Notes: generated from the sequence alone by a model not told the origin. Shown: positions 48,361-61,170, counted from the stretch's first letter. The stretch: DNA of 64,000 nucleotides from Pyxicephalus adspersus (GCF_032062135.1 NC_092858.1:170517787-170581786); one strand, 5' to 3'. Program-made: numbers and translations.

Positions 48361-48867
48361 TTAAATGGGCTCTTGCAATTCTTGAGTCTGAGATTGTAGC
48401 GCAGATATAGAGGAAAAAAAAAACAGGAGGCATCGGCCACCATAGAAGCAAATATAATCCCTCTTCTACTTCAGGAAATTCATTAGGATTTTTTGGAGGT
48501 CTCTTTAGTTTGTATCCTTACACTACCTGCCTCTTGTTATCTGAATTTTTTTCTGTCCAATGTTTTGAAGCTCCCAATATAAAAATGCCTCTCAAAATCT
48601 CCAAAATATGCTAGTTATTTAATGGCTACCGCGAACAATGAATGAGCTCTGGACTGCTATACTTGTCTGCTTCTCTCCTTCCTGTACTTCTGATAATAAT
48701 GGAAGTGTCCTGATTACATATCCTCACAATTGAATGTGAACACATACCATGACAAAGCGTGCTGGGAAATGTCATTCTTCAAGAAGTGGAGAACTTCAGG
48801 TTGCCTAGACTTACTCTAGAAGCTCCCGGGGTTCATTAATTTAAAGTTTTTAGACCACGATGTAGTT

Positions 48868-49179
48868 TTATTTGATGCTCTCAGGTTTGCAAACTCTTTG
48901 AAGCCAGACACAGGGAGAAGAGGCCCAGACACTCTCAATAATATATATATCTCCTGTCTCATCTTCCCATATGCCAAGACACTCGCCCCCCGGGTCAAGA
49001 AGAAGCTCTAGTTTTCTATTTGCCCCCTCCGTGCCATATTGCTTTGAGCAGTTCTCATACCAAGCTTGCAGGTCTGCTACATATTTCATTACCAGTAACC
49101 TCCCGCTGTGTTGGAGGGCAGAATTCTCACAGACAGAGCGAACCTTCTGAACAGCGCGTTTGATGCTCAGCCAAGTCAC
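48868..49179 (-). CDS. Unrecognised 103-codon open frame, possible retrocopy or exon
   Basis: The minus-strand frame reads, in part, KYVADLQAWYENCSKQYGTE and LDPGGECLGIWEDETGDIYI. Its balanced composition, with many Glu, Trp, Cys and Tyr, looks more protein-like than other open frames here. It ends AGCATCAAATAA, so the stop overlaps an AATAAA. There is no initiator ATG at its upstream end (the frame opens at a GTG). I do not recognise the family. Confidence 0.25.
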   Translation of the reverse strand: MTWLSIKRAVQKVRSVCENSALQHSGRLLVMKYVADLQAWYENCSKQYGTEGANRKLELLLDPGGECLGIWEDETGDIYIIESVWASSPCVWLQRVCKPESIK

Positions 49180-49759
49180 TGTCTCTTACCCAGCATGCAT
49201 CTGCTCCAACTTCCAGATAGAAGAAATTCTTTAGGTAAATGCTGCAATGCTTCAGGCAGTTTATCGGTTTAGGTAGAAGATAATGTATTCAATGAGATTA
49301 CTACATTTTAGAAAAAAAAAAGATTTGCATAGTGCAACTTTTTTTTTTTTTTTTGATCAAGTGAGTAAGGGATAAGGAAGTTTAATCATATACTGTATAT
49401 GCAATACCACCTTTTTCTTTTCCAATTTCCAATCTTTGGCATTTTGGTTTGGTCAGGACAGTGACAGTTTTTTAAGTTCCAGCAACCACAGAAAATGCCG
49501 TGATTGCCGGATATCCTGACAACCAACGATGAGCTGCACATGTAGACTTCTAACTGTCACACCTATTTTATGTTGTTGGATTTTTCGTTCCAAAGCCCTG
49601 AACATTAGCATGGACCCTCATACTTTCTTTAGGTTAAAGCACTCTTCTAGACAGGCTTGTATCAAGCTTTTGAAAAATGTGTGCCCATCTTGTTAAAAGA
49701 GCATTTGCAGGGTCAGAGGTCAGATACTGACCTTAAAAAAAGAAGACCTGTCTTACTAT

Positions 49760-50095
49760 CCCTGTTATTATTACACAGTATATATAGTGCCATCATATTA
49801 CATTGCGCTGTACAAATGTCATATTCATGTCACTAGCTGTCCCTCAAAGTAGCTCACAATCTAATGTCCCTACCATAGTCATATGTCTTAAATACAGTCT
49901 AAGGTCCATTTTCGGGGGAAGCCAAATAACCTCACTGCATGTTTTTGGAATGTGACAGGAAAACACAGTACCCAGAGGAATCCCACACAAACATGGGGAA
50001 AACCTGCAAACTCCATGCAGATAGTGTCCTGGCCGAGATTCGAACATGGGACCTAGCGCTGCAAAGGCTAGAGCACTTACTTCTGAGGTGTTCCA
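49760..50095 (-). mobile_element. tRNA-derived SINE with L2-like tail (copy 2)
   Basis: Reading plus, the tail TATATAGTGCCATCATATTA comes first, then CTCACAATCTAATGTCCCTA, TGCATGTTTTTGGAATGTGA, ACTCCATGCAGATAGTGTCC and the B-box complement GAGATTCGAAC. It is the full inverse of the copy at 30000. Confidence 0.75.
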
Positions 50096-50727
50096 ATTTA
50101 CCAGTGTTGAGGTCAGCACTCTCCACACCAAATTAATCAAATTGGGTCATTCTGTAGTGTTCTACACGAGCATAGTCTTGCTGAAATAAGACCCAGACAA
50201 CCAAACTATAACATTATCTCCATTTATCATTCTCTCATGTCTTTATTTTAGCCCGTATAACATCAAAAAAAGCGTCTTTGTCTCAACAAGGACATTTTTC
50301 TTGGTATAAGTTGATATTGAAAAACGTCCATTGAGATAAAAGTGCTCTTTTTATTGTTATTTGAGAAAATAGACATAAGGATGAAAAAGGTTTCAATGTC
50401 ATTTTATTGTTCTGCAGTATATGTGTATCAGAGTCTATAAACAAGAGACAACAAAGGCAGTAAATTTGTAAGCCCATTGAGGTATAATTAGAAATGTCAA
50501 GGCAAAAATCAGACATCTGCAGTACAGGATTGCAATGCATGTACATTTGCCATTGTTTTGTTTTTTTTAAAGATCCATCACTTAAGGAAAAATGCAGTTT
50601 AGCTGTGAATGAAGTGGTATCAGCTCTCACAAGTTCTCCTATACTTAACCTATTTCTTCTAAATATAAAAATCTATTGACTTGTAGCCCCAAGGTAAGAA
50701 GAGGGAGGGCTGTTTGAGAAAACAAAG

Positions 50728-50939
50728 AACCTGATTTTTTCAAGCTCTCCAAGACTGGAGAAAATAGATTGTCATGGGAGAACCTGGGCGATCATCAAAT
50801 CTGGTACGTATTTCTTAAAAATCATTTGCTATTAATTGGTGCTGTTATACAGACCCTGTCTGGGTTTGCTGGATCACCCAGGTTTTCAGATAATAATCTA
50901 TCTTCTCCAAGCGTGGGAGAGCTTTAATAAATCAGGCCT
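50728..50939. mobile_element. Fold-back element, family 1, variant subfamily (copy 2)
   Basis: The left arm has AGATTGTCATGGGAGAACC, the variant of 27508. The right arm has AATCTATCTTCTCCAAGC and ends GCTTTAATAAATCAGGCC. The loop still matches family 1 (GGGTTTGCTGGATCACCCAG). Confidence 0.78.
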
Positions 50940-51467
50940 AACGTGTGCACAGGACAGCTCTTGATTTATTTGCACTTCTTAAACACATATAACATAATGC
51001 TACCCAACAGTAAATGTATCAGACCAGCAAAAAGCAAATCAGAGAAGTTCATTTGAGTTTACAAACCCTTTAATGAACAAATCATGTCTTTATGGAGCTG
51101 GAGCAGGCATGCTGAAAACAATGTTCAATACGTAGGGGAGCAAGGGCCGAACTTTTGTTCACTTCATGCAGATGTTGTATTGCCATACAAGTCTGCAGGA
51201 ATGCAGCACCCACTTGAAGCAAATCAATGGTGGTCAGATGCACCTGTCAAATTCTGAATGATCTCCAAAATTCTGATATCAGACTTGTGACATCAATAAA
51301 ATACCAAAGCCTATTAACATAGCCCTAACAATGTCTTTGTGTGCTGTAATTTTTCCTGTACCCATCACTGGGACATCTAAATGTGACATTTGGAGGGCTT
51401 TCCACATTCTTATGTCCATATAGCAGGTGTGAGGGTCAGGTGACCTCAAGCTTGTGCCTATTTGTGT

Positions 51468-52250
51468 ACAGGTAGTCCCCGGTTTATATACAAGATATTA
51501 TTATTATTAATATTATTATTATTATTATTAAACAGGATTTATATAGAGCCAACATATTACGCAGCGCTGTACATTAAATAGGGGTTGCAAATGACAGACT
51601 AATACAGACAGTGATACAGGAGGAGGAGAGGACCCTGCCCTGAAGATCTTACAATCTGGTAGGTGGGGGAATTTACATACAATAAGATGGGAGATATGGA
51701 ATGGTGGGAAGTAGTGATGGTTTCAAAAGACAGAAGAAGATGGGTAGGCAAGTTTGAAAAAAATGGGTTTTGAGTGCTCTTTTAAATGAGCAGAATGTAG
51801 GAGCAATATGGAGATATGGACTGTAGGTTTGTTCTTAAGTTGAATTTGTATGTAAGTCGGTACATTAATTTATTAAATGCTTCATATTATTAAGCAGCAT
51901 GGTGTCAGTTAATGTATAAAATCCTCACTGTGAGTTAATCACAAACAAAGCAAAAAAAAAGCTTTATGGAGCTTAGACATTCATTAACTTCTGGAGCAAA
52001 CTGTGCAATGATATGCAAAAAGAAACAACTGCAGAGTTTGTCCTGGTCATTAAAGAGTTACAAAAGGCTGCAGAAAGAGCTCACCCACTAAGATCACCAA
52101 CAACCTCTGCTGTGTTTAACAAAAGATTTCTTCTGCAAGTCATGCAAAGCGTCCCCTCTGTCCTGCACACGAGGGAGGAGGGTAGCCCTGTCCGCATCTA
52201 GGTGTCTGTCTGTATGTATGTCAGATGTCCTTAACTCGGGGACTACCTGT
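51468..52250. mobile_element. TIR element (ACAGGTAGTCCCC ends) with an L2 tail inserted in it
   Basis: The left end ACAGGTAGTCCCCGGTTTAT pairs with the right end CTTAACTCGGGGACTACCTG. GGACTGTAGGTTTGTTCTTA continues the left side after an interruption. The interruption (51495-51812) is a minus-strand L2 fragment with (TTA)n and GCGCTGTACATTAAATAGGG. The TIR element is therefore older than the L2. Confidence 0.75.
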
Positions 52251-52586
52251 AGTTACAGTTAGTTGGTTTGAAAAGAAAGAAGACCCCCGTTCATTGAATT
52301 CAACAAAAACAGAAGAAACATGGCAGAACATCATCATCAGAATCCTACACCTGCAGTGGATCCAAAGATCTATGCTTGGCAGATATCATAAACTTTATTC
52401 CACCGAATGAATTGTTGTTAATAACAAACAGTATTTTTTATAGCACCAACATCATATGCAGCGCTGTTCTTCTTGTACTTCTTCTGAATTCACTTTTATT
52501 ACTTCTTATGTGCTGTGATAATTTCCTTATGTGTTTTATTTTTTTCTGAGCAGTCCTATATCAATAATGTGTTTCCTCTTTTCCAG

Positions 52587-52750
52587 ATTCCGAGTCTCTG
52601 AACATTGAGGAATCATTTTCATCCACCAATTATATTACCAATGTGCCTTATTTTTTTGCCTCTTACTGCTTACATTATATGATGCTTACTTGAATGTAAA
52701 GAGATTTATATGTATCATGAACAAGGGCTGAAATTCTGACAATATATTTC
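52587..52750 (+). other. creg1: Possible creg1 exon 4 (3' UTR)
   Basis: A pyrimidine-rich TTTTCCAG at 52579-52586 is followed by ATTCCGAGTC. Joined after CCATG of exon 3, this makes TGA across the junction. The following 160 bases have no open frame. The human gene has four exons as I recall, with a mostly untranslated last one. No clear AATAAA follows before the gap at 52851, so this is tentative. Confidence 0.3.
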
Positions 52751-52850
52751 TGATAAAAAAAACTAATAGCTTGTGGAGTGCTTATAGGAAGATGTGTGTT
52801 CAGGTAAGTGAGCCAGATCTGCTTAAGTTCTCACCACCTTGTCTGATGTG

Positions 52851-53199
52851 NNNNNNNNNNNNNNNNNNNNNNNNNNNNNNNNNNNNNNNNNNNNNNNNNN
52901 NNNNNNNNNNNNNNNNNNNNNNNNNNNNNNNNNNNNNNNNNNNNNNNNNNNNNNNNNNNNNNNNNNNNNNNNNNNNNNNNNNNNNNNNNNNNNNNNNNNN
53001 NNNNNNNNNNNNNNNNNNNNNNNNNNNNNNNNNNNNNNNNNNNNNNNNNNNNNNNNNNNNNNNNNNNNNNNNNNNNNNNNNNNNNNNNNNNNNNNNNNNN
53101 NNNNNNNNNNNNNNNNNNNNNNNNNNNNNNNNNNNNNNNNNNNNNNNNNNNNNNNNNNNNNNNNNNNNNNNNNNNNNNNNNNNNNNNNNNNNNNNNNNN
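52851..53199. other. Assembly gap (349 N)
   Basis: An unresolved run of N. Open frames that cross it are not real evidence of genes. Any creg1 3' end signal could lie here. Confidence 1.
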
Positions 53200-56100
53200 G
53201 TTGTCTGTAAAGGTCAATGACAGGTTGTCGTATTTAACCAGTGATCTATTCCTTCTCTGTGCCTTCCCCACCCCTCTAATGTTACACTGACAGCCTTTAG
53301 TGAATATTCACTCTTTCTAGGTATAGAGGAATATGTGACCCCCTCCCAGGGAGCAGTAGCGAGACCTAGCAATAGACAAACCACTGTCACCTAACTTAAA
53401 GGAGGATGAAATTAACCCTGTGTAAAAACCGACTAAGCATCAGGGCCAGTGTGGGGAAGATATGTCAAAGCCTGAATTAGGTACAGAGTTTTCTTTTAAG
53501 TAGGTAAGCGTTAAAATGCAGGTAAGGGGTTTTCTGTCTTGCAATTGCTGTCTCAGAGACACAGAGGAAATCTTTCCAAAGTTAATCCTCAATAGAATGT
53601 GGACATTGAAACAAGTGCTCTCATATTCCCTCCTATTCTAATTCTGGTGACGAATTCGACTTTTCTTAACCTTTCTGTTCTGGTGAGCACCGGGGCAAAT
53701 AGGAGGGTTGAATCTTCCCAACAGAGACACAGACTGTAACTGCACCCTTTCACATGATATAATTCAAATAATTATGTAGGCTTAGCTGTGAAAAATTATC
53801 ATTTGCAATGATAATTATCGTGGCAAATGTCCACTGAAGTCTGGAACTTCCTGGCCTCTGTCTCCCAGCCCTAGAGAGTGCATAACAAGATCAAAGCCTT
53901 GTACTACTGCACAATGCATACATTATATGCAGATCTTGTGTTTTCTTAATAGGCATCTGGAAGTTTAGCCTTTTTTTTTTAATTTGCTCCCCATAAAAAC
54001 AATCATAAGCCACTTTCTTTTGTTCTGGCATCTGCTAAGTGAATTGTGGTTGGTTGGTTGGTTGGTTGGTTGCAGTGACTCACTCAAAAGTAGAACAAAA
54101 TGATTTTTTTTTTATTCCCACCCCTCCATATTAAAAAAAATCCTAATTTCTTCTTCCCCTTTCCACACCAATGTTGTTCCTGACTTCCTCCTCTTTCAAG
54201 TCCCTGCAGTCCTGTTGGGCAGAATGACTGTCTTCTCATTAATTGTGAGCCAGGCCTGTTGGTTTTACCTCATAAGGGTGCATCAACATGCAGATTGGGT
54301 TCCCAGGACTCCAAGAAGAATGTCTGAAGGTAGAAGAGGAATCTGCCCAGAACTAGAAGAAAGTTTATATATTATAAATAATAATTTAGGAGAGAGGTGG
54401 TTATCCTGAAGTTTATATTTGGGAATTACCCCCTTATATATAAAACTCTTCAATGAGTAAGGTTGAACGTGTCTTCAGTCATACCTGGTACGTTTCATAA
54501 TAGTTTAGTTCAGTTAGTAAAATTGCACATCATTCAGATTGCCTAAACCTTCCTGCTTAGTTATACTTAAACTGGGAAACCAAAACTTAACTCATCATCT
54601 TTTATCACCATGGAATGACGCTGCTCACTTCCAAGCTGTGAACTTCCCTTTATTACATTTAATTTGTCTCTTGAAAACGGGAGCGACGTCTCCCTCGACA
54701 TTTTGTCTGTTTTAATAACTTCAGTACTCATTGTATTGTAACCTGTAACACATTCACCAAGCAGTCCAAATATTCTGAAGTAATCATTATGATTTGCACT
54801 TGTTGTAGATATTATTTTGTCAGTTCTTTGTTGTTTTCTTTTCCCTGAAAATTATTCAGCATTGCAATGTTCAATTGGATTATAAAATTGTTAAAGCTTA
54901 AAATGATCCACTAAAAACTGACCTCAAAATATTCTTCAATTATATGGAAATAATAAAACATTTGTATGTGTGAGATTTCACTGATTGGATTTGTAATCCT
55001 TAATAAAAAAAAATGTGATGCAAATTTTAAGTGTGGCCATTGTTGTCACATCTCATGCAGAGAATGGATTTGGAGAAAATTTAAAGGAGAACTCCTCTGT
55101 TATAAATGGAACGTCTACAGCTCCTACAAAAGTCATTTTGTAATCTAACATTCTAATAATCATCTTTCTATTGTCATTCACTGTTGCTGTAATTTTTTAA
55201 ACCATGCAGTATGGAAACTTGCATTCTGTACACTATTGGTTTTAATAAACAGTATATAGCACCACCATATTACGAAGTGCTGTACAGTAAATAAGGATTT
55301 TAATTGAGAAACAAATACAAAGGGGATCTTGCCCAGAGGAGCTTACAATCTAAGAGATGCAGATTGCCCAAATAAATGTTATTTCATGCTTGTGTGATAG
55401 GTTGGCTGATTTTCTCAGAAGTCTTTTATAAAATACAAGCTATATTTCAAATATCTATCGATAGGAATTTTGGTTTTAATGATGTACTGACAAAGCAACT
55501 TTCCTCATCATAATCCCCAGAATGTGCACCAAGCAGTTGGACTTCCCAGTCCACAAATTGGGCATTGCCCAAGAGTTGGCTGCCCCTTTGCAGCTCTCTG
55601 CCCATTTTGCTAAAAAGCTTTTGTCAGGCCAGGGTAACACCTCGGGTCAAATGACCAGATGTAGTGCCTAATTTATGTCACCTATAACCAAGCCCCTGAC
55701 AGCCTTGGAAGCCTACTTGCGCTTTGCCAACACTCCATTGTCCCAGGTTTCAGTACGCAAGGAATTACCCCAATCAAGGGCAATGAGCATCTGCTCTGAG
55801 CCTGACTAAATACTAGAAAGTGATTTTCAGGCTGGGTGGGAAATGCATGGGAGTACAATATCAATCAGCAGGTCACCCAATGCTTATACCTCCCAGTTCC
55901 CAGTGCCAAGACAGCAGCAAGGGAAAGACAGCTACTCGCTGGTGGACTACCAGTAACTGCAAGACTGCAAAACGTGTGCATATGTGCATATGTTCCCTTT
56001 GCTAGTGTGAGCCCCACAGGGACCGGGGGGGTAACATTTCACTGACAGAGACTATAGAGGTGTTACGTGCACAGACTTTGCATCAGGAGGCAGCAGAAGG

Positions 56101-56340
56101 CAGAGTGGCTGCTGTCTATCACCGGATGTCACAATGAGATTGTATGGGGGAAGTATTGCCAGGTAGGCTTGCAAACAACATTCATTGGAAGGTGTTCACC
56201 TGGGGTCTGTGCTGGACACTTTTGTTCCTCAATACCAAGGTAATAAAAACCTAGTCTTTTTGGTGCTGGCTTTGTACATGGGTACAGTCATGGTGGAACA
56301 TAAAATGGTCTCCAAATGGTTACCCAAAATGTCTTTGTAT
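53200..56340. other. Intergenic, little recognised
   Basis: It holds a (TTGG)n microsatellite (54046-54075) and a minus-strand L2 tail remnant near 55245-55365 (CAGTATATAGCACCACCATA). No coding block was recognised. Confidence 0.45.
54046..54075 (+). repeat. (TTGG)n microsatellite
   Basis: Six near-perfect TTGG units. Confidence 0.95.
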
Positions 56341-56349
56341 TCTGTAGCA

Positions 56350-57050
56350 TTAACACTTCTTGGTGTCACCTTCGATTCTGCCCTCTCATTTACCCCTCAT
56401 TTACATTTTCAGGTCCTGTCACTTTTACCTGTGCCACCAAACTCCTTGTACACGCTCTTATCTCTCATCTGGACTACTGTAACCTCCTCCTCTCTGGTAT
56501 TCTACTAGCCTGACTCTCTCCTCTACAATCTAATATGAATGCTGCAGCCAGACTCATTCATCCCACTTCCCTTTCTGAACTAAATAGAAACCTCCAATGA
56601 CCTCTTTGCTCCTCCAATGACCTATTACTGACTTCCTCACTCATAACCTCATTACATGCTCAGCTCTTTTTAGAGCTGCCCCAACTCTCTGGAATGGTCT
56701 TCCTCATCCTATTTGGCTTGCTCCTACTTTCTGCTTAATAAAAAGAGCTCTTAAAAACCCATCTTTTCATACTCACCAACTCGTTTTGTTTTGTCTCCTA
56801 AATCCCTCACTACTTCCCACCATTCCAAACCCCCCCCCCCTCCTAGATTGTAAGCTCTTCGGGGCAGGGTCCTCTCCTCCTGTGTCACTGTCTGTATTCG
56901 TCTGTTATTTGCAGCCCCCCCCCCCCCCCCCTCCTCCTCCTAGATTGCTTCACTGTCTGTATTCATCTGTCATTTGCAACCCCTATTTAATGTACAGCAC
57001 TGCGTAATATGTTGGTGCTACATAAAAACTGTTTAATAATAACAATAAAT
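56350..57050 (+). mobile_element. L2 3' fragment with a poly-C expansion in its tail
   Basis: Translation includes [14 protein letters not shown], then the AARLIHP region in shifting frames. The tail has TTGTAAGCTCTTCGGGGCAG twice-interrupted by C runs (56827-56839 and 56916-56933) and ends TTGGTGCTACATAAAAACTG. Confidence 0.8.
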
Positions 57051-57238
57051 AACAGCACCCTTCACTTGACCTCCATCATTTGGAGGACATCTAAATACTT
57101 TAGGTCAACTTTTGACCACCTGATAACACATGCTGGATTTTCTTCTTCAGATAGCTTTCAATTTGCCATGTTTTCCACAAACCACTCATAGACCAGACCA
57201 TAGACAGCATCCCTGACTTCCGTTCAGTAGACCCGGTG

Positions 57239-57316
57239 TCAGATATTAAAATAATATTTATTGCTATTTCCCGGCGGTCAGATATTAAAATAATATTTAT
57301 TGCTATTTCCCGGCGG
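57239..57316 (+). repeat. Exact 39-bp tandem duplication
   Basis: GTCAGATATTAAAATAATAT plus TTATTGCTATTTCCCGGCG occurs twice in a row without differences, pointing to a recent slippage or repair event. Confidence 0.95.
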
Positions 57317-57319
57317 TGA

Positions 57320-58140
57320 GGATTGCGTGTTGGCACCGCTGGAGAGCAGGTGTCATCTCCCCCATCCCCAGGAAAGAGGAATGTATCCTTTCTGTCATTA
57401 TTAAAACTTCATTTCACTGCACACAATACTGCGCTACACAAAATTGTCAATAGCCAGCGTAATCTCAGCGGCATCGCAGCCATTGATTTCAAATCCTCCT
57501 GTGGCTTGCGGTGACGGAATATCGATTGGGCAGCTCTGGATAGCATTTATTTTCTTTGTGTGCTTGCTTGTAGCGTTGTAATTTTCAGGCTCGTCTCAAT
57601 GAAAGAAGAACATTGTAAAAATGTTATTTGGTAACAATTACGCTGACCCGACCCTGCGAAGAGGCTTCATGTGGAACTACAAGTTCCTTAAAACTAGAGA
57701 TGGGGGTTGGGGTATTAATAAAATAATTCAGAGATTCTGTGCTATATCTGGATCCAGTGGCCCCAAGCATTGTGGCTGCTCTTTGTTAGGATCCTCTGAG
57801 CTAGAGATTACATATATATATATAAAAGAGACAAACTGAATTTTGTTAGCAATTGCAATTATTTATTGGAATTCATTTATCATTACTTTCTATGCAATGT
57901 ATAAAACAAAAATTATTTAGGTTCCAATTTTGAATGGGGATATCCTGCACATCTGTCTGAAAATTGTAATGGATTGGTTGTTATCTTCATCTATTGGCTT
58001 GCACTTTTTTAAGTCTCTGACCTGCAACAGCTTAGAGCAGAGTCAGTCATCTACAAGGAAGCCCTGGGGCCCAGTCGGCATCCAGGGGCCACTCTACAAC
58101 CTTCCTAATCTTCCTTAATTTTGCAATTTGCCTAAACTAC
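57320..58140. other. Intergenic, nothing recognised
   Basis: No repeat family or coding block was recognised. A short (TA)n run is at 57808-57825. Confidence 0.4.
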
Positions 58141-58310
58141 TAGCCGTCCTCCAAAGGGGTCCACAATCTAACATCCACACCAAAGTCATATGTTTTTAAC
58201 CAATTAACCCAAACGCAATTTTTTTCTGGAATGCTGGAGGAAACCGGAGTACCCAAGGCAAACTCACACAGACACCGGGAGAACCTGCGAACTCCAGTGT
58301 TGTCAGCTCA
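58140..58310 (-). mobile_element. tRNA-derived SINE body fragment, minus strand
   Basis: TCCACAATCTAACATCCACA, AGTCATATGTTTTTAACCAA, GGAGGAAACCGGAGTACCCA and GGAGAACCTGCGAACTCC. It matches the body of the copies at 30000 and 49760; both ends are lost. Confidence 0.7.
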
Positions 58311-58956
58311 CTACAGGAAGATAGGAGCTCATTGAATTTTTGGCCAATTACCATGTATTATCTGTACTTCTAACATCTCCCAAGGATAAAACACAGGCAA
58401 ATGTAAAATTGTGATAATGAACGTGCTGACCGCAAGAGAGCAGAGCAGAGGAGCGACTTTATCAGTGTGCTGCCCCTTTTTATTATCCAGTAAGCAGACT
58501 GGGGTAGGGGGGTGTCCATGACCAAGCTGAGCTGCTGTTGTAATGGAAGCTGAGGTTCTTGCTGTACTGTGTTTCAAGATGTCTGGAATACAAAACTGAC
58601 GGCACAGAAATACAAATCTTTTAGAAAGTAAAGCCATTTTTATATTTAACTGTGTATTAATATCCTTCTATAGAGTTTAGCTTTGACCATGAAATTAGCA
58701 AATAAAAAACTCTTCATCAGCCATTTTTAACCAGGGCTCCATAGAACCCCAGGAGTCCTCCAGAGATAACTAGGGCTCTTCATTTGGCGCTGATGGACCT
58801 CCCATTTGATGATGTCTGACACCTGCATTGTGTTTTTTGTGGCAGGTGCCCTTTAATTGTTTTACTGCCATTGTTGTGTCCTTTATGGAAGAACAGAACC
58901 GGTATGCAAACAAACTTCTGGCTGCCCTACCACCTGACCAGCTACCCCCACCCTAT

Positions 58957-59173
58957 GGCCCTGATTTATTAAAGCTTTCTAAGGCTGAGGAGGATACAAT
59001 TTTGATCAGTGAAGCTGGGTGATCCAGTAAACCTGGAATGGATTTCTTAACAGTCACTTGCTAGCAAATGTTTTGAATCCTAAACCAGATCCATTCAGGT
59101 TTGCTGGATCACCCAGCTTTACTGATGAAAGTGTATCCTCTACAGCCGTGGAGAGCTTTAATAAATCAGGGCC
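58957..59173. mobile_element. Fold-back element, family 1 (copy 9)
   Basis: GGCCCTGATTTATTAAAGC at the left and GCTTTAATAAATCAGGGCC at the right: perfect terminal complements of 19 bases. The loop includes TTTGAATCCTAAACCAGATC. Confidence 0.88.
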
Positions 59174-59689
59174 ATTACATCAGGGGGCTTTCCTGTCCCT
59201 CCAGGGTGCTCATCACCTGGTCGGGGTCAGGATGGACACTGGATCACTGGATTCATAGCTGTCAAACCCAAGCTGTGCTGCTGAGCTTGTGCAAAGTACA
59301 GAGGTGCCATTATTAATAGATCCAAATGTTTCCTAAAGAGAACCTGCATTATGCTATCATATCATATTGTAGTAATAATAGATTCTCATTCATAATTCTA
59401 CACTGATGCACTAAAGAAGTTTCACCACTGGACAAATTTGGGCAATTTGGTTTGTCGTCATTTTGTTTCCAATTGCAATTTTAGATCTTGAGATATCTCA
59501 TGTCTATTTACTGGTTCTATTTAATAAACAGTGAATCTGATATTCACCCAATGTTCTCTGGTGGTGATTTATCCAGGTCTATTCAGGTCCCATTCACTAC
59601 TTTTCTCATCTTTAAATACATTTCATTGTGTTTTCATCTTTTTTAAAATATGCATTTTAACAAGGGTGTAAAAAAGTAGAAAGTGTGAA

Positions 59690-59980
59690 AGTAGGGCAAA
59701 TTCACACCTGTTTCGGGACCAAGAGATCCCGCACAGCTGCCGATGGCTAGCACTTTACAGGCCACTCGGTCACTGCAGTATTGGTTCCTAAAGGTCCGCA
59801 CATTTGACAGCTTGCAGCATTGAGCAGCACTATACCACTCACTGACACCCCCATTCATTCTCTATAGGGGCTGCTGCTGGCTAGAAGCTATGTAGTATCC
59901 CCTGAGAGGCAGCGGTTCCTGGAATGAGGAAGTTGTAAAGGCGCCCCAACCTCACCACTAGTGTGAACATAACCTTACTG
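59690..59980. repeat. Interspersed repeat, 'TCTCTATAGGGGCTGCT' family (copy 4)
   Basis: CACTCACTGACACCCCCATT, CTCTATAGGGGCTGCTG, CTGAGAGGCAGCGGTTCC and AACCTCACCACTAGTGTGAA. It is the longest copy of the family also seen at 9350, 16440 and 22620. Confidence 0.65.
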
Positions 59981-60637
59981 TTTCTAGATAACACTTTACT
60001 AAATTTCTCAATATAATCATATCATAAGTAGGCATTGCTGCATTCTCCTAACTGTACACAAGATGGCAGTAAAGGGCCACTATTGTATGGAAGCCATTGG
60101 GATGCATTGAGGTTGCTTTACTAATGGTACACAAGCTGTTCACTTAGCAAAGAATTAAGAATATTTCACTTAGCTTTGCTAATTAAATAAAGTACTGCTG
60201 ACTATAACCATTCAATGATGTGCAAGGAAAAATACTGCTTTTTTAGGTTTCTTTGCACATGATTGAATATTCTTTGCAAAGTAAATTTTCACTACATTCA
60301 TAAACCAAGCTATATGTCCCTAGCCAGGTGATCGTTCCCCCCCTGTGTAGTCTCTCTTGTATCACTGACACCAACCAAATGGATTCTTCCTTTTCTATTC
60401 TCTACATTCAGCAGCCATAGAATAATAACGGATTGTTACCTTTTACTGCTTAGTTATAAATTGAATGTGTGTTAACTAATAAAGAAGTTATTCCCCCTTT
60501 GCAATTTGTTACAGCCCTTATATTGAAAAAAGGGAAATCCTGGAAATGTTTCCTAAAATACAGCTGCAGGATCTCCTAAAGCAGAACTATCCTGAAGATA
60601 AAAAAATCTCATCTTTACTTTCGCAGATCTCTTGATC

Positions 60638-60960
60638 CCTCTGGACCTTTCGTCTATTCGTTCCTGCGCTGTCCTGGAATCCTTATTCATCTCAGTATAT
60701 AGGAATTGCCAGGCACTGCCATCTTCTTCATCCTTCTTCTGCCTGCACCACCCAATCTTGCACTGCCAGGCACCAGATCAGGTGATGTATCCTGCTGTAA
60801 ATGGAAAAAACTGTGCCAATCTCACTGCGCATGCACTTTTTTTCCCCATTGCAGGTAAAAGCCCCTTCTTTTGGGCATGCACTGAAGCAGCTCGAAGCCC
60901 CCCGGGATACGTGACATGAATTTCCCAGGAGGCTCTGTGTTCCTGTTTAGTCTTTACCGC
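60638..60960 (+). repeat. Interspersed repeat with TCACTGCGCATGC core (copy 2)
   Basis: CTGTCCTGGAATCCTTA, ATCTCACTGCGCATGCACTT, CCCATTGCAGGTAAAAGCCC, GGCATGCACTGAAGCAGCTC and TTCCCAGGAGGCTCTG. It is the partner of 48005-48360. Confidence 0.7.
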
Positions 60961-60999
60961 CTTGGTCAAAGCAGCCTCTCAATCAATTATTATTATTAT

Positions 61000-61170
61000 C
61001 CAGTATATATATGGCACCGACATACCACGCAATCCATAGTCATGTCACTAGATATCCCTCAAAGGAGCTCACAATCTAATGTCCCTACCATAGTCTTTAT
61101 TACAGTCTAAGGTCAATTTTGGTGGGAAGTCAATTAACCTAACTGCATGATTTTGGAGTAAGATCATAAT
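61000..61170 (-). mobile_element. tRNA-derived SINE, tail half, minus strand
   Basis: TATTATTATC, AGTATATATATGGCACCGAC, GAGCTCACAATCTAATGTCC and ACTGCATGATTTTGGAG. It faces the plus-strand SINE at 61325. Confidence 0.7.

Noticed and set aside
52771..53271. Open frames of 123-149 codons on both strands
   Set aside because: They consist almost entirely of N from the assembly gap.
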